NCBI GenBank assembly: GCA_964450715.1
Contig: CAYVFC010000047.1
Span: 1-53,577 of the forward strand
Reading direction: 5' to 3'
Source of the DNA: CAYVFC01 sp964450715
Lineage (GTDB): Bacteria > Myxococcota_A > Polyangia > Polyangiales > JAFGIB01
Length of the DNA: 53,577 bases
Shown: positions 40,334-49,256 of the stretch, in pieces
How positions within the stretch are numbered: position 1 is the first letter of the stretch
Layout: each line of letters opens with the position of its first letter
Notes under the pieces: generated by a model
Seen by the model: the letters and a program-made list of their open reading frames with translations, nothing else
What the model was told of the DNA's origin: nothing
Databases searched by the model: none
Translations under genes and position numbers: made by a program

Positions 40334-41659
40334 GTGCGCCGCCGCCTCGCCTTGCAGATCTACCTGGCCTTCCTGGGCATCGCCTTTCTCTGCATCGCCG
40401 TGGCCTCGGTCGCCGCCCACCTGTTGCACGACGAGCAGCCGCCGGTGGTGGCCCTGATGCAGGAGGCGGCAGCCTTCCTGGTCGAGGACCTGCTCGACGG
40501 CGATACCCGTTCCGAGCCGGGCAGGGCGGCGCTGCGGCAGGCGCTGAAAAGCCGCGCTGACCGCTTTGGCCTGCAGCTGGCGCTGTGGGACGCCGACGGC
40601 GGATTGTTGGCCGCTTCCGGGCCCGTGCCCCGGGTGGGCACCTTCCCCCGGAAGGGTCCGCGTTGGCTGAAGGTCCGGCGCGAGCACGGATTTCTGGCCC
40701 CGCTCGCGCGCGGGGGCTGGGTCTTCGTCGGCCTGAGCGACTACCGCCACCAGGGGCTGGCGGGTCGCGGGCTGCTGGTGGTAGCGCTGCTCATGGCCAC
40801 CGCCGCGGCGGGCTGCTTCTGGCTGGCGCGGCGCATCACCCGGCGGCTGGAGAACCTGCAGCGCGGCGTGGAGCAGTGGGGCTCGGGTGAGCCTCTCGCT
40901 CGCGTGCCGGTACAGGGAAGCGACGAGGTGGCAGAGCTGGCCAGCAGCTTTAACAGCGCGGCCGAGAAGATCGACGCGCTGCTCGGCCAACAGAAACGGG
41001 TGTTGGCCCACGTGTCGCACGAGCTGCGCTCGCCGCTGGCCAGGCTGCGCATGGCGCTGGAGCTGCTGGGCGGCGGGGAACAGATCACGGCCGAACGCCG
41101 CCAGCAGCTTCACGTAGCCTCGGAGCGGGATATCCGGGAGCTGGACGAGCTGATCGGAGACCTGCTGTTGGCCACGCGGCTTCAGAGCGATTCGCAACCC
41201 ATGGCGCGCGAGTGCGTCGATCTGCACGCCCTGCTCTGCGAGGAGGCGCCTCTGGTCGGCGCCCGGGTAGAGGGCGAGGGCGGGCCGCTGGAAATCGGCG
41301 GTGACGGCAAGATGCTGCGCCGCATGGTGCGCAACCTGCTCGAAAACGCCAGCCGCCACGGAGGCGGAAGCGAGATCGAGGTCCGGCTGAAACGGCTGCC
41401 GGGCGCCGAGACGTCGCCCCCCGGGGCGCTCATCGCGGTGGCCGATCGCGGTCCTGGCGTCGACCCGCAACAACGCGAAAAAATATTCGAGCCCTTTTTT
41501 CGCCCGCCCGGACACGGCGAGACCCGGGACGGCGGCGTGGGCTTAGGGCTATCTCTTGTAAAGCAGATCGCCGAGGCCCATGGCGGCACCGTCCGCTACC
41601 GCCCGCGCGAGGGCGGCGGCAGCCTGTTCGAGGTAGAGCTGCCGGACGGCTCCCGGTAG
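40334..41659 (+). CDS. Sensor histidine kinase, CpxA-like
   Basis: A 441-residue inner-membrane kinase. Two transmembrane helices (about 7-27 and 137-158) flank a periplasmic sensor of about 110 residues. A HAMP domain follows (ARRITRRLENLQRGVEQWG). The phospho-acceptor His lies in VLAHVSHELRSPLARLRMAL, the N-box is RRMVRNLLENASRHG, G1 is ADRGPGVD, the F-box is EPFFRP and G2 is GGVGLGLSLVKQIAEAHGG. GTG start directly after the regulator stop. The sensor domain does not resemble a family I can name. Partner of the upstream regulator and Spy-like protein. Confidence 0.92.
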   Translation: MRRRLALQIYLAFLGIAFLCIAVASVAAHLLHDEQPPVVALMQEAAAFLVEDLLDGDTRSEPGRAALRQALKSRADRFGLQLALWDADGGLLAASGPVPRVGTFPRKGPRWLKVRREHGFLAPLARGGWVFVGLSDYRHQGLAGRGLLVVALLMATAAAGCFWLARRITRRLENLQRGVEQWGSGEPLARVPVQGSDEVAELASSFNSAAEKIDALLGQQKRVLAHVSHELRSPLARLRMALELLGGGEQITAERRQQLHVASERDIRELDELIGDLLLATRLQSDSQPMARECVDLHALLCEEAPLVGARVEGEGGPLEIGGDGKMLRRMVRNLLENASRHGGGSEIEVRLKRLPGAETSPPGALIAVADRGPGVDPQQREKIFEPFFRPPGHGETRDGGVGLGLSLVKQIAEAHGGTVRYRPREGGGSLFEVELPDGSR

Positions 41660-41740
41660 TTCTCGACGAGGCATCGGTGCGACCCGACCGATCACCTCCG
41701 GGGTGGGGGCGATCGCGTGGCTCAGGGGGTTAATGAAATG

Positions 41741-41817
41741 AGCGCGATAGATCTCCCTTCTACGCGGTCTAGGCCCTAAAAAGCTCTATCGTGAGGAAGC
41801 GTCGTATCTATCGCGCT
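41741..41817. terminator. 12-bp inverted repeat after the kinase gene
   Basis: AGCGCGATAGAT (41741-41752) and its exact complement ATCTATCGCGCT (41806-41817) flank a 53-nt loop. It may be a weak terminator of the two-component operon or part of the control region of the downstream GYF gene. Confidence 0.4.
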
Positions 41818-41839
41818 ACTATCCCCAGATGGGAAGGCG

Positions 41840-41861
41840 TTGACACGGGGAATACCCGTGT
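41840..41861 (+). promoter_or_regulatory. Candidate promoter/operator of the GYF-AgmX paralogue
   Basis: TTGACA (41840-41845) overlaps a perfect inverted repeat ACACGGG-GAATA-CCCGTGT (41843-41861). A weak -10 (GTAACG, 41863-41868) follows at 17 nt. A repressor at the palindrome would block the -35. The gene starts at 41910. Confidence 0.45.
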
Positions 41862-41909
41862 AGTAACGCGTATTTTCATAGTAAGAGCGGTTTTTACAGG
41901 AGCAGCACG

Positions 41910-43607
41910 ATGTCAGACGAGCATTTTCCGGAGGCTCCGGAGCTCGAGCCCGACGAGGAGGGCGGCGAGACGGCGGCCGTGGCGCAGTGGTTCGTGTGCA
42001 TCGACGGAGAGGTGAACGGCCCGCTGTCGATGGAGCAAGTGTCGGGGATGGTTCGACGCAGGGAGTTGTTATCGGTCGATCTGGTCTGGCGCGAGGGCCT
42101 GGCGGACTGGACAGAGCTACGCGAGGTACTCGAGCTTCAGACCCTGGTCGATAGAGCGATGCCGCCCCTGGCGACCTCGTTTGCGTCTGCACCCGGTAGC
42201 CTCGAAGCGGAGAGCCCGACCCTGCAAACCCCATCGACTCTGTCGCCGTCCGCTTCTGAAGATGGCCTCGAAGGGCCGACCACGGCGCGGGAGGCGCCGA
42301 TCGGGTTTGATCCAGCTACTCTCGACGAAACGGGATCGATGGCGGAGAGCGAGCCCCGGGTCCCGAACGACGAGGTCGTCGAGCGAAGCACGGCGGCGGT
42401 CGAGAGCGAAGAGCGCTCCGAGCGAAACGCCTCGGCAACCGAGAGCGACGAGTCCGCCAAGCCGTTGCCGGAGCCCGTCGCCAGCAGTGCCCCGCAACCG
42501 GAAGCGGAGCTGGCGGCGGAGTTGAACGCAGTATCCTACCGTTTACCGGAACCGAGCCCGGAAACCCTTCGCGCGGCCGAACCCTACAGCCTGGCCAATC
42601 TGGTAGGTGCGGCCGCGTCCGGGACCGTTTCCGAGGTGACCGCGGCGACCGGATCCGAGGGCGGATACGCACAAGGCGATGGTTCGGGGTTGATCGATCT
42701 GAAGATGCTAGCGGTCGGTCCGAGCGCGTCCGCCTCTGGCGAGGAAGAAGAAGTGCTCGCAGCGCAGATCCCGGCTTCGGGCCTAGCCGATACCGCGAGC
42801 AGGTTCGACAGCCTGGCGCCGCAGGAGCTCGCGACAGCCGCGCAGCAGAACCGGCCGGTCGTCATGGCGGCCATGGGTGGCGCCGGTATCATCGCCGCAG
42901 CCGCGGTGGCCTTCGCTCTCATCATCGGTCAGGATCCGCCCGTCGAGAGCCTGCCCGTTGCGGCCGTCGCGCCGGCGGAAGTTGCACCCGTCCCGGCGCT
43001 CCCGGAGCAGCAGCCGTCCGAGCAAGAGGTCATCGAGGCGAGAGAACCGGCCGCGTCGGTTGCCGCGGAAGAGGCAGTCGCTGCCGTCGAAGAGGTTGAA
43101 GAGGCTATCGACGAGGCCCCGGCGGCCGCGGTCAAGCCGGCCGTGAAGAAGAGGGCGCGCAGAGCTGTTGCCGGGAAGCGGGCGAGGCGCGCGGCGGCGA
43201 AGCGGAAGGCCAGGGCCGCCGTAGCGTCGGCCCCGGTTTCGCGCCCGACCGAGAAATCGCGGGCGCCGCAGAAGTCGAAGGCATCCATCGACGACCTGCT
43301 GAACAGCGCGGTGGGCGGCGGAAAGCAGCCGGCGGCCGCAAAGAACCTGCCGATGCAGCCCTCGCGCGACCAGGTGCTGGCGGCTCTACGCAAGGTGAGC
43401 TCGCGCGTGAGGGCTTGCGCCAGGGGATCGAGCGGCAAGGCGGTCGCCGCCATCTCGGTGGCCGGCTCGACCGGAAAGGTAACCAGCGCGAACGTCAAGG
43501 GCGTGAACCCGGAGGTCGGACGCTGTATGAGCAGGGCCATCAAGGGCGCGCGCTTCCCCCGGTTTACCAAGAGCAGCTTCGGTATCAACTACCCGTTCCG
43601 CCTTTGA
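41910..43607 (+). CDS. GYF/AgmX-like membrane protein, paralogue
   Basis: A 565-residue paralogue of the protein at 9266-11029 that lacks the zinc ribbon. It has an acidic N terminus, GYF_2 domain (about 25-80: WFVCIDGEVNGPLSMEQVSG, WREGLADWTELREV) and a long disordered region with the shared motif GSGLIDLKMLA. A transmembrane helix (about 315-340), an Ala/Arg/Lys-rich linker, the shared SIDDLLNSAVGGG and the C-terminal domain (about 484-565, QPSRDQVLAALRKVSSRVRA to NYPFRL) follow. The two retained motifs in otherwise diverged linkers suggest binding sites for common partners. AGGAGC precedes the start. Probably an envelope scaffold. Confidence 0.85.
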   Translation: MSDEHFPEAPELEPDEEGGETAAVAQWFVCIDGEVNGPLSMEQVSGMVRRRELLSVDLVWREGLADWTELREVLELQTLVDRAMPPLATSFASAPGSLEAESPTLQTPSTLSPSASEDGLEGPTTAREAPIGFDPATLDETGSMAESEPRVPNDEVVERSTAAVESEERSERNASATESDESAKPLPEPVASSAPQPEAELAAELNAVSYRLPEPSPETLRAAEPYSLANLVGAAASGTVSEVTAATGSEGGYAQGDGSGLIDLKMLAVGPSASASGEEEEVLAAQIPASGLADTASRFDSLAPQELATAAQQNRPVVMAAMGGAGIIAAAAVAFALIIGQDPPVESLPVAAVAPAEVAPVPALPEQQPSEQEVIEAREPAASVAAEEAVAAVEEVEEAIDEAPAAAVKPAVKKRARRAVAGKRARRAAAKRKARAAVASAPVSRPTEKSRAPQKSKASIDDLLNSAVGGGKQPAAAKNLPMQPSRDQVLAALRKVSSRVRACARGSSGKAVAAISVAGSTGKVTSANVKGVNPEVGRCMSRAIKGARFPRFTKSSFGINYPFRL

Positions 43608-43611
43608 CCGT

Positions 43612-44208
43612 CTATGGAGATAACAGGTAGGCCAGGGCAAAGAAGCTGAGCAGCGTCAGCGCCCAGAAGAGAACGGCTCCCGAGTAGGAGGGAGCAGAGG
43701 TCTCGAAGCCGGACGTATCGAGAGTCATCGGCTCGGGATCGCGGCGACGGAACGGAATCGCGTTCGCCAGCGGCGCGGGCGCATGATCTCGCGAAGCGGG
43801 TTGCGGAGCGAGCTCCCAGGCTGCCGCCGGCCGCAAAGGGGGCGGGGGCTCCGAGGGGGTGGCGAAGGGGATGGGGCGTATGCCCGAGCCGTGCACTTCC
43901 TCGGGTAGACCCGGGCCGTCGTACATCGCGGCGGCATCGGATGGGGCCGGCGATAGCGAAGGCGCTACACCAGCGGGTGCTGCCGGCTCGCGGCCGGCGA
44001 CGCTCGGGTTCGCCGCGTTCGGGTCGAGCTCCGGCTCGGCCATCTCTGCCTCTGGATTGGGCGGAGGCGGGTAACTGACCACCCGGGTCTGGTCACCGCG
44101 CTCGACTGATGCCGAGGACGAGCTGTATAGCGACTTCATAGCCGCGCCTACAAACCGCGGATCGTCCAGCAGCGATTTGGGAGGTTTGGAATCGCTCGTC
44201 TCGTCCAT
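43612..44208 (-). CDS. Tail-anchored Pro/Ala-rich protein, unknown
   Basis: A 198-residue protein with a disordered Pro/Ala/Ser-rich body and a single C-terminal transmembrane helix (AVLFWALTLLSFFALAYLL) ending two residues from the stop. A short N-terminal block (LLDDPRFVGAAMKSLYSSS) looks conserved-like. The stop is four bases from the convergent GYF gene. It may be a partner of that protein. ATG at 44208 chosen; another lies 12 codons upstream. Confidence 0.55.
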   Translation of the reverse strand: MDETSDSKPPKSLLDDPRFVGAAMKSLYSSSSASVERGDQTRVVSYPPPPNPEAEMAEPELDPNAANPSVAGREPAAPAGVAPSLSPAPSDAAAMYDGPGLPEEVHGSGIRPIPFATPSEPPPPLRPAAAWELAPQPASRDHAPAPLANAIPFRRRDPEPMTLDTSGFETSAPSYSGAVLFWALTLLSFFALAYLLSP

Positions 44209-44450
44209 GCCTGCGACCTCGTGCTCCTCTCGCCCTCGATTCACTCCTGCGTTTGGTCAACGCTCGCTCTACCTCTAGCACTTCGCCGCCGGGGTGAGAA
44301 GCACGCCGAGAACGGACGCCTCGCCATGCGTCCCCGTTTGGTATCAGTGGGAAAGGTAATGACCGCGCTCCCGCGGTAAAAGCGGTATTCGTGATACCCT
44401 GACCGAGACGCGGGAGAACACATGACCACTTCACCTATCGGGACTTCCAG
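44209..44450. other. Spacer with a GGTATCA...TGATACC inverted repeat
   Basis: GGTATCA (44340-44346) and TGATACC (44392-44398) flank ACCGCGCTCCCGCGGT, an inner hairpin. This lies in the divergent region between the tail-anchored gene and the amidohydrolase remnant. The coding frame of the remnant can be read back a dozen codons before 44451 with no start codon. Confidence 0.4.
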
Positions 44451-45026
44451 GTGATGGACGTCGGCATACCCGGCTGGGAGGAGCTCAACGGGATGCGTAT
44501 CGACGCCATCGCGGCCCGCTGGAACAACTCGCCCTTTGACGCCATGTTGGCTCTGAGCGAAAAGAGCGATGGGGTCGCGTTCATGCTCTACCACACCTAT
44601 AGCGGAGAGCCGGGATACGAGGCGCCGTTGAAGCGCGTGCTCGCCCATCCCCGCTGCCTCTTCGAGACCGATGCCGTGATCAAAAGCCGCGTCTACCCCA
44701 ATCCGGCCACCCTGGGCGCCTTCCCCAAGATTCTCGGCGATTTCTGCCGGCGGCGCGGGCTGTCCCCCCTGCCCAACGCCATCCGGCGCATGACCGCGGC
44801 CAGCGCCGAGCGCTTCGGACTGCGCGACCGGGGGCTGCTCAGGCCCGGCATGGCCGCCGACGTGGTCGTCTTCGACGCCGATGCGATCGAGGAGACGCCC
44901 CAGCTGGGCGACCGGCCGGCGGGCAAGCCTCGGGGCATCGAGCACGTTTTCGTCAACGGTACTCACGCGGTGCGCGGCGGCGAATATTGCGCGCAACGGC
45001 CGGTCGGACGGGTGCTGCGGCTGTGA
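44451..45026 (+). pseudogene. C-terminal remnant of a D-aminoacylase-type amidohydrolase
   Basis: The 191-residue frame matches only the C-terminal third of N-acyl-D-amino-acid deacylases: NPATLGAFPKILGDFCRR, NAIRRMTAASAERFGLRDRG, LLRPGMAADVVVFDADAI and PRGIEHVFVNGTHAVRGG. The N-terminal TIM-barrel part with the HxH metal site is absent, and upstream sequence holds no matching frame. A 5' deletion has probably inactivated it, though the remaining frame is uninterrupted and overlaps the next gene start. Confidence 0.75.
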
Positions 45027-45349
45027 TCGAAAAGGACGAGTTCGCCATTCTGCGGAGAAGGCAGGCGCAGGTATACCTGTCCGCGCTTGTTTCCATTCTC
45101 GTCGTACTGCTGGCCACCTGGATCTTCGACGCGGTGGGGACCGATACGCCGAGCGGTAAGACGGCGATGATGTTCATTTATCTAGCCATCATCGTCGTGC
45201 CATTCGTCAAGCTCGAACGCACCGGTTGTCCGAATTGCGGTAACAAATTCTTCGAAAAGGGGCCGTGGATCAAATTCTGGACGACCAGGTGTCTGCATTG
45301 CGGGATATCGATTTTCTCGTCTTCGTCCCGGAACCCGCCTGAGCCATGA
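45023..45349 (+). CDS. Small two-helix membrane protein with a four-Cys zinc ribbon
   Basis: A 108-residue protein: two transmembrane helices (QVYLSALVSILVVLLATWIF and TAMMFIYLAIIVVPFVKL), then GCPNCGNKFFEKGPWIKF and RCLHCGISIF, a CxxC-CxxC zinc ribbon facing the cytoplasm. The GTG start overlaps the amidohydrolase stop (GTGA), so translation was coupled to the now-truncated gene. Function unknown. Confidence 0.65.
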   Translation: MIEKDEFAILRRRQAQVYLSALVSILVVLLATWIFDAVGTDTPSGKTAMMFIYLAIIVVPFVKLERTGCPNCGNKFFEKGPWIKFWTTRCLHCGISIFSSSSRNPPEP

Positions 45350-45403
45350 GGGGACGCGAGTTTATTCGCAACCCCGCGTTCATCGCTTCAGTATTCGTCG
45401 TTC

Positions 45404-45766
45404 TCAATTCTCCCGTTCGCTCGTCGATTCCCGGTAGACGCGCGAGGCGGCCCAGCTGGTCAGGCTGACGATCAGCCAGCCGATGATGGCGGCGCCCAGC
45501 CCGTCGATGGAAAAGCCCGGAAGCAGCCAGGCGACCAGCGCCAGCATCAGGCCGTTGACGACGAGGAGGAACAGGCCGAGCGTGAACAGGATCAGCGGCA
45601 GGGTCAGGATCACCAGCAGTGGCCGGACGATAGCGTTGACCAGCCCGAAGAGAAAGGCGGCCACCAGCAGCGTCATCATCCCGTCGACCCTCATGCCCGG
45701 AACCAGGTAGCAGGCCACGGCCAGGCTCAGCGCGCTGATCATCAGTCGGGTCAAGAAGTGCGTCAT
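45404..45766 (-). CDS. YvlD-like / phage-holin-family-4 membrane protein
   Basis: A 120-residue protein with four transmembrane helices: ISALSLAVACYLVPGMRVDG, LVAAFLFGLVNAIVRPLLVI, LTLPLILFTLGLFLLVVNGL and AAIIGWLIVSLTSWAA. The repeated VPGMRVDG/LPGFSIDG turns and NAIVRPLL are family marks. These proteins are widespread in bacteria without phage and their role is unclear. ATG at 45766; an open frame extends upstream but without a start site. Same strand as the crotonase, 23 nt downstream. Confidence 0.8.
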   Translation of the reverse strand: MTHFLTRLMISALSLAVACYLVPGMRVDGMMTLLVAAFLFGLVNAIVRPLLVILTLPLILFTLGLFLLVVNGLMLALVAWLLPGFSIDGLGAAIIGWLIVSLTSWAASRVYRESTSEREN

Positions 45767-45789
45767 GGTTCCCGTGCGACCGATCCCGC

Positions 45790-46632
45790 TCACTTCGAAA
45801 AGGGCTTGATAGGGACCAGGTCCTCGAAAACGGGCTTGCGCTTTTCGCCTTTGGCCGCGAAGCATTCGAGCATGTCGGCCGCCTGAAACATGCCGGTCTG
45901 CCAGGTGGCGATGTAGTTCAGGCTGTCGGCGACGCTGTGGTCGCGGGTGTAGTTGAGCATCTCCTTGCTGCCGTGGATGGCGAGCGGGGAGTGCTCAGCG
46001 ATCTCGCGAGCGATCTCTTCGACCGCTTCCAGCATGGCGGCTTGATCGCTGTAGACCTCGTTGACCAGCCCGATCTCCCGGGCGCGGGCGGCGGGCAGCC
46101 GCCGGCCGGTATAGGCGAGCTCGCGGGCGATTCCCGGCGGGACCAGCTTGGGCAGCCTCTGCAGCGTTCCCACGTCGGCCACCATGCCGATATTGATCTC
46201 CTGGATGCAAAAGAAGGCCTCGGAGGTGCAGTAGCGCAGGTCGCAGGCGCAGATCATGTCCACCGCGCCGCCGATGCAGCCGCCCTGGATGGCGGCGATC
46301 ACCGGCATGCGCACCTGCTCGATGGCGCTGAGGTAACCCTGAAGCTCCAGCACCATGCGCCTGAGATCCTCGCGCTGCCGGCCGACCTCCCCGGTGGCCG
46401 GCGGTTCCATCCCGGCGCCCGAGAAAACCGACAGGTCCATGCCCGCGCTGAAGTGCTTGCCGGTAGAGGAGATTACTGCCACCCGGGTCTTTCCCGCGGC
46501 GTCCAGCTCGCGCAGCGCCCGCGGCACCTCGCCCCAGAAAGCTCGGGTCATGGTGTTCAGTTGATCGGGTCGGTTGAAGCGCAGGTGCGCGATGCCGTCC
46601 TTTTGCTCGATGTCGAAACAAGTGTAGCTCAT
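45790..46632 (-). CDS. Enoyl-CoA hydratase/isomerase family, dienoyl-CoA-isomerase-like
   Basis: A 280-residue crotonase. SSTGKHFSAGMDLSVF and IAAIQGGCIGGAVDMICACD form the oxyanion hole. The catalytic helix reads EAFFCIQEINIGMVADVGTL, with Glu and Asp placed as in delta3,5-delta2,4-dienoyl-CoA isomerase (ECH1). It would act in beta-oxidation of unsaturated fatty acids, feeding electrons to ETF. ATG at 46632 gives the normal N terminus (CFDIEQKDGIAHLRFNRPDQ). A palindromic repeat starts about 70 nt upstream. Confidence 0.88.
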   Translation of the reverse strand: MSYTCFDIEQKDGIAHLRFNRPDQLNTMTRAFWGEVPRALRELDAAGKTRVAVISSTGKHFSAGMDLSVFSGAGMEPPATGEVGRQREDLRRMVLELQGYLSAIEQVRMPVIAAIQGGCIGGAVDMICACDLRYCTSEAFFCIQEINIGMVADVGTLQRLPKLVPPGIARELAYTGRRLPAARAREIGLVNEVYSDQAAMLEAVEEIAREIAEHSPLAIHGSKEMLNYTRDHSVADSLNYIATWQTGMFQAADMLECFAAKGEKRKPVFEDLVPIKPFSK

Positions 46633-46702
46633 GCGGCGGATGGTAACCCAAATCCCGCCGCGACCGACAGGGGGTCTTTTTTTGAGCAATATCGGGGATT
46701 TT

Positions 46703-46884
46703 AGGAGGCACCGCAAAATAACCGATCCGGTTGCGGCCGCGTGGGCGGGCGCACTCGCGGCTTTCGTCCTCGGAAAAATCCTCGAAATAGCGCTGCTATT
46801 CCTGCGGTTTTTCCTCCGGGCGCGCTCGCGATTGCGCTCCGCCGACGCGCCCGGTCTCGTATCGTTTATTTTGCGGTGCCTCCT
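46703..46884. repeat. Core-hairpin palindrome family, copy D
   Basis: Arms 46703-46720 and 46867-46884 are complementary (outer end AGGAGGCACCGCAAAATA). The centre carries TCCTCGAAATAGCGCTGCTA (46778-46797) within longer flanks CGGAAAAA/TTTTTCC that extend the core hairpin. Its right end touches the TAA of the 790-residue gene (46884-46886). Arms differ from copies A-C. Confidence 0.85.
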
Positions 46885-49256
46885 TACTTCTCGCGGCGCT
46901 GCGGACGGCGGTAGTTTCGCGAGTCGAGATGCAGGCTGGTGCGTAAAAAGGGGTTGTGGACCCATACCTGGCCGTCGCCGGGCGCCGAGGCGAAGACGCG
47001 TCCGGTGAAATCGTAGTTCTCGTCCACCTCGCTCACTTCCATCAACGGCATGCGGGCGATGGCGCGCTGGTCGCAGCGATCGACTACCGTGCGGCTCAAG
47101 TCGAGTGGGGCATCGCGGTCCGGGTAAACGCCTCGCGGCCAAACGTTCCGGATCGGGTTGCGACAGCGGCCGTCTCTAAAACCAGCCAGGTCGTCGAGCT
47201 CTACCGTCTCTCCCGTGGTCATGGTGTAGCGATAGTAACGGTAGCGCTCGATGACGGAATCGGAAAACCGGTGGGCGGGGTTTTGCTCCAGCACGTGATC
47301 TTTGAGTTCCGATACGGTGGTAAACCGCTCTCGCGGTACGATCTCCCAGAAGCCGCGGGCGAAGTGGCGGTACCCGGGGCGATTGTAGCTCTTGCTGACC
47401 CTACCGAGGACCACGTAAAAGCCATATCGTTCGACCTGCGATAGATCGACAAACGAATAGCGCGCGCGGGAACGACCGTTATCGAAGAACTGATCACGCC
47501 CGTCCTGACGGTACAGATGGTTGCGCCAGCTGGTGGGCAGGCTGACCGGAGAGTCGAGGTGACGATCTGCGTCGTCGCCATTGAGATATCCGTAGGTGAA
47601 GCTCTTGTAGGTGCCGATATTGTCGCTGGTCCAGAAGCGGCGTTCGCCGCGCATGAGCATGACCTCACGTGCCATGGCTTTGATGTTCTTCCAGCTGCCG
47701 ACGTGACCCCGGGGAATCAACGCGTGGGGGCGAGAGAGAAAATCGAGATCGTGAGCGCCGCGTCTGGCGATGACGGCGTCGCCCAAGATGGGATAGCGCT
47801 GGAAGGAGCCGCCCGATACATTCATGAATCGGGGTGTTACGAAATACAGCTCGGGGACCGATTGCTGCGTTTCAGGGCGGCGATAGGGGAGGCCGTCCGA
47901 GCGAAAGTATTCGCCCGGGTGGCCCGCGCGATAATTCTCGCTGTTGTAGCGCGTCTGCATACGCGACCAGAATCCCGTATGCTTGTCGAGCATGAAATGG
48001 TGGATCGTCTCCGGCACCCGATAGGGGAGCAGCGACGCCCACAGCGCGTGCCCCGGGGCGTTGCCGGTTCCACCAAAGCCGGTCGGCCAGGAGTGTCCGC
48101 CAGCCAGCACACCGAACATGAAGACGATTCCGTCATTGGCGTACAGATCGACCCGATCGGCGTACCCCGCGTTGCGACGAAAGGGAGCGAAGCGCTTCAT
48201 CTCCAGAGACTGAAAGGCAAACTTGGCCGCCAGGTAATCGAGGGCGTTCCGGGCACCGACGCGCACGCGTTTCGCTGCTGCGAATGCGTGCAGGTTCATC
48301 AGTGCGTGCGCGGACATGGCCTGATAGGGCCTGGCGTTGACCTCCCAGAAGCCTTGATGCAACACGCGCCCGCAGGCCTGTAGGATGCGGTCCTCGACCT
48401 TGCGGCCGGCCTCGGCATACCGCTTCCGATCGCGGTACTTGCCCTGGGTGAGCCGCCTGTCATTGCGGGGGTTCCGCGCGATCCATTGATTGGCCAGATA
48501 GACCGAAGATAGAATCATGAAGACGTGGTTCTCCGTCTCGGGATACTCGAGCAACGGAGCGAACAGCGGTATCGCCACCAGAAAAGTCATCGGGTGACGC
48601 CTGCTCTGTACGGCATCGCGGCTGAGCCCGCGGTCGATGATGTTGAAAGCGGCATTGTCGGAAAGCAGATCGCGGTCCCGCGAGAAAAGATAGAGTAGCG
48701 ACACCATTTCCTTCATGTAGAAATCGTAGTCACCAGGTTCTGACCATAGACCCTTGTTGGTGCCCGAGACGGCGAACTTCCGGATCGTTCGGGTAAAGGC
48801 CTCGACCCGCTGGGGAAAGTCGGGCGGTACGGTGGGGTTGAAAAGCGGCGGTGCACCGGGGTGGGCTTTGCGGTGGATCCGCTCCATATTCAGGGCGAAC
48901 AGCCCGGCCGCGATGCGCCGAAACGAGGCGAGCTCGGGCTTTTTTTCGAAATCGCCCAGGCCGTGCCGATGGAAATCATCCACAAAACGCTGCAGTAGCG
49001 CACGGCGACGTGATTCGAATTGCGCCTGGGCGAGGTTTACCGTTCGGCGGTAGGCGCTCGGCGGTCTTGCCGGCGGAATCGGCGCGTACGATGGTCGGCT
49101 GAATCGAGTCGCGAAAGGGACTCTCCGAACGTAGGTGCTCCTGTGGTCGGGGTAGTCACGCGTCAGAGTTCCGGAACAGGACGGTAAACAGGTCGTCACC
49201 GCTACCAGCAGCAGTGGCCAGGGCTTCAGGGTCAGCACCGTGTGGGGGAGCTTCAT
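46884..49256 (-). CDS. Large lipoprotein of unknown function, possible helical-toroid fold
   Basis: A 790-residue protein with lipobox CLPSC at about residue 27. A helical first half (for example DYDFYMKEMVSLLYLFSRDR, GFWEVNARPYQAMSAHALMN, DYLAAKFAFQSLEMKRF) is followed by a region rich in aromatic, Gly and His residues (GIVFMFGVLAGGHSWPTGFG; IHHFMLDKHTGFWSRMQTRY) and a beta-rich C-terminal third. An alpha/alpha toroid plus beta-sandwich, as in polysaccharide lyases of the heparinase/hyaluronate-lyase type, is one reading, but I recognise no family motif. Many Arg and Tyr residues. The stop codon abuts a palindromic repeat. No partner genes nearby. Confidence 0.75.
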   Translation of the reverse strand: MKLPHTVLTLKPWPLLLVAVTTCLPSCSGTLTRDYPDHRSTYVRRVPFATRFSRPSYAPIPPARPPSAYRRTVNLAQAQFESRRRALLQRFVDDFHRHGLGDFEKKPELASFRRIAAGLFALNMERIHRKAHPGAPPLFNPTVPPDFPQRVEAFTRTIRKFAVSGTNKGLWSEPGDYDFYMKEMVSLLYLFSRDRDLLSDNAAFNIIDRGLSRDAVQSRRHPMTFLVAIPLFAPLLEYPETENHVFMILSSVYLANQWIARNPRNDRRLTQGKYRDRKRYAEAGRKVEDRILQACGRVLHQGFWEVNARPYQAMSAHALMNLHAFAAAKRVRVGARNALDYLAAKFAFQSLEMKRFAPFRRNAGYADRVDLYANDGIVFMFGVLAGGHSWPTGFGGTGNAPGHALWASLLPYRVPETIHHFMLDKHTGFWSRMQTRYNSENYRAGHPGEYFRSDGLPYRRPETQQSVPELYFVTPRFMNVSGGSFQRYPILGDAVIARRGAHDLDFLSRPHALIPRGHVGSWKNIKAMAREVMLMRGERRFWTSDNIGTYKSFTYGYLNGDDADRHLDSPVSLPTSWRNHLYRQDGRDQFFDNGRSRARYSFVDLSQVERYGFYVVLGRVSKSYNRPGYRHFARGFWEIVPRERFTTVSELKDHVLEQNPAHRFSDSVIERYRYYRYTMTTGETVELDDLAGFRDGRCRNPIRNVWPRGVYPDRDAPLDLSRTVVDRCDQRAIARMPLMEVSEVDENYDFTGRVFASAPGDGQVWVHNPFLRTSLHLDSRNYRRPQRREK

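Noticed and set aside
44451..45026. A functional small amidohydrolase
   Set aside because: It lacks the N-terminal metal-binding HxH and most of the barrel, and no start-linked upstream domain exists, so it was listed as a remnant.
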